From NCBI RefSeq assembly GCF_022533585.1, contig NZ_CP092827.1, positions 4,628,001 through 4,692,000 of the forward strand: a DNA stretch of 64,000 bases. Reading direction: 5' to 3'. This document shows, in pieces, positions 62,670 to 64,000 of the stretch. The position numbers and the translations under genes were made by a program. The DNA is from Pseudomonas sp. LS.1a. GTDB taxonomy: Bacteria > Pseudomonadota > Gammaproteobacteria > Pseudomonadales > Pseudomonadaceae. A model generated the notes under the pieces. That model was not told where the DNA came from. It was given only the letters and a program-made list of their open reading frames with translations, and did no database searches. Numbering within the stretch: the stretch's first letter is position 1; each line of letters begins with the position of its first letter.

Positions 62670-63560
62670 CTACAAGGGCACCAGCCATTGCCGTGCGGTG
62701 TGCCGCAGGTGGTCGGTCAGTTGCGCGAGCAGTTGCCCGCCATTGCGCCAATGATGCCAGTACAGCGGCACATCGATGGGGGTATCGCTGCAGATTTCCA
62801 CCAACTGGCCGCTGGCCAGTTGCTCGCGGGCCTGCAATTCGGGCACCAGGCCCCAGCCCAGGCCGGCTTCGGTCATGCGCAGGAAGCCTTCGGACGACGG
62901 GCACAAGTGGTGCAGGAAGCCATCCGCGATGCCCAGCGATGCCAGGTAGCGGTGTTGCAGGAAGTCGTCCGGGCCGTACACGATCGCCGGGGTACGGGCC
63001 AGGCGGCTGGCAGCGAAGCCCTGCGGAAAATGCCGCGCCATGAACCCGGGGCTGGCCAGCGCCCGGTAGCGCATGGCGCCCAGTGGCAGGCTGCGCGCCC
63101 CGGCCACCGGCCGCTCGCTGCCACACAGGCAGGCCGCCACTTCGCCCGCACGCATGCGTTTCAGGCCCACTTCCTGGTCCTCCACCACCAGGTCGGTCAG
63201 CACGTTCTGCTGTGCGCAGAAATTGCCCACTGCGCCGGCCCACCAGGTGGCCAGGCTGTCGGCGTTGAGGGCGATGCGCAGGCGCTCCGGCATGCCCTCC
63301 TCGTCCAGCGCCGGCACCTGGCGCTGCAGGTCGCGTTCAAGCAGGCGCACCTGCTGCACATGGTTGAGCAACTGGCGGCCGACTTCGGTCGGGCTTGGCG
63401 GTGTGGCTCGCACCAGCACCGGCTGGCCGACCCGCGCCTCAAGCAGCTTGATGCGCTGGGAGATGGCCGACTGCGACAACCCAAGCACCTGCGCCGCGCG
63501 TTCGAAACCACCCTGTTCGATCACCGCGGCGAGGGCGGCCAGCAGCTTGTAGTCGAACAT
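62670..63560 (-). CDS. argP: LysR-family regulator ArgP
   Basis: A 296-aa LysR regulator. The HTH (residues 1-60, MFDYKLLAALAAVIEQGGFERAAQVLGLSQSAISQRIKLLEARVG) and LRIALNADSLATWWAGAV match ArgP/IciA, which senses arginine and lysine and activates the exporter ArgO. Divergent from the LysE/ArgO-type exporter gene with a 104-base spacer, the classical ArgP-ArgO arrangement. Confidence 0.9.
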   Translation of the reverse strand: MFDYKLLAALAAVIEQGGFERAAQVLGLSQSAISQRIKLLEARVGQPVLVRATPPSPTEVGRQLLNHVQQVRLLERDLQRQVPALDEEGMPERLRIALNADSLATWWAGAVGNFCAQQNVLTDLVVEDQEVGLKRMRAGEVAACLCGSERPVAGARSLPLGAMRYRALASPGFMARHFPQGFAASRLARTPAIVYGPDDFLQHRYLASLGIADGFLHHLCPSSEGFLRMTEAGLGWGLVPELQAREQLASGQLVEICSDTPIDVPLYWHHWRNGGQLLAQLTDHLRHTARQWLVPL

Positions 63561-63664
63561 CGATTTCCCTAATGACTGATCAGCTCTATTTGTTTTTCTT
63601 ATACAGCGCAGTTCATCACAATGGCCAGCATCTTTTACGGCAATTCATTTCTGGAGAGCACGCC

Positions 63665-64000
63665 ATGTGGCAAAGCTATCTCAACGGCATGCTCGTGGCC
63701 TTCGGCCTGATCATGGCCATCGGTGCACAGAACGCCTTCGTCCTCGCCCAGAGCTTGCGCCGCGAGCATCACCTGCCGGTGGCGGCCCTGTGCATCATTT
63801 GTGACGCCATTCTGGTGGCCGCCGGGGTGTTCGGCCTGGCGACGGTGCTGGCGCACAACCCGACCTTGCTGGCGATCGCCCGCTGGGGCGGCGCGGTGTT
63901 CCTGATCTGGTACGGCGCCAAGGCTTTGCGCAGCGCCTGCTCCAGGCAGAGCCTGCAGCATCAGCAAGGCCAGGGAGCACGCTCACGCCGCGCGGTATTG
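63665..64000 (+). CDS. LysE/ArgO-family amino-acid exporter (3' end outside window)
   Basis: The first 112 codons are present. The N-terminus MWQSYLNGMLVAFGLIMAIGAQNAFVLAQSLRREHHL is the LysE-family pattern (G-AQNxFVL in TM1); helices near 45-65 and 75-92 follow. GGAG lies 9 bases before the ATG. LysE/ArgO proteins expel basic amino acids. The divergent argP is its expected activator. Confidence 0.9.
   Translation, partial: MWQSYLNGMLVAFGLIMAIGAQNAFVLAQSLRREHHLPVAALCIICDAILVAAGVFGLATVLAHNPTLLAIARWGGAVFLIWYGAKALRSACSRQSLQHQQGQGARSRRAVL

Noticed and set aside
1..64000. A horizontally acquired island, prophage or toxin-antitoxin system
   Set aside because: No integrase, transposase, phage or toxin-antitoxin pair was recognised, and composition is even apart from the turA promoter.

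Overview
The window looks like a chromosomal segment of a Pseudomonas putida-group bacterium. The evidence is the high-GC coding style, a ttgR/ttgABC efflux locus with its typical operator, beta-ketoadipate (pca) genes, a TurA/MvaT-type H-NS analogue, olsBA, and about 19 REP hairpin pairs between genes. No rRNA, tRNA, CRISPR array, insertion sequence, prophage or plasmid function was seen. The window reads as core or flexible-core chromosome rather than an island.

Layout. 0-3.3 kb: the start of a membrane protein, a secreted protein made of 13-residue repeats, small redox/monooxygenase-like proteins and an AraC regulator. 3.3-11.4 kb: an AruI-like ThDP decarboxylase, three small regulator/enzyme pairs, an oxaloacetate decarboxylase-family enzyme behind an NtrC-like palindrome, and a DHA2 drug exporter. 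11.6-18.3 kb: ttgR divergent from ttgABC (tripartite RND efflux pump). 18.6-21.8 kb: OprD-family porin, LysR regulator, Mpo1-like protein. 21.9-31.6 kb: a minus-strand pca block reading pcaR, pcaK, pcaI-pcaJ-pcaF, pcaT-pcaB-pcaD-pcaC, which covers the lower protocatechuate route from ring-cleavage product to succinate and acetyl-CoA, with PcaR-type boxes. 31.6-41 kb: a candidate small RNA, a 66-aa protein, pit phosphate transporter, HerA-like ATPase, McpG-like chemoreceptor and a three-gene glycosyltransferase/deacetylase/flippase operon. 41-46.7 kb: purU, turA, sbcB, PilZ protein, TPR lipoprotein, pyruvate kinase. 46.8-64 kb: ferredoxin reductase, class I fumarase, nitrilase plus GNAT, a four-gene envelope/lipid run (serine hydrolase, Cys-rich membrane protein, YceI, ClsB-like synthase), an atypical short acyl-CoA dehydrogenase, olsB-olsA for ornithine lipid, acpH, ArsR-xenB, a coiled-coil membrane protein, an SDR, and argP divergent from a lysE/argO exporter cut by the window end.

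Themes. The pca block, the OprD porin and the TtgABC pump form an aromatic uptake, catabolism and efflux neighbourhood. Sequence matches to the PcaR box suggest that the porin and pcaK may belong to the same regulon. A second theme is membrane lipid chemistry: the glycosyltransferase operon, OlsBA, the ClsB-like protein and AcpH. The best candidates for undescribed biology are the repeat protein at 390-755, the structured candidate sRNA at about 31650-31741, the glycosyltransferase-deacetylase-flippase operon, the serine hydrolase/Cys-rich partner run, and several uncatalogued operator-like palindromes. All identities come from reading the sequence and from memory of families; no database search was run.
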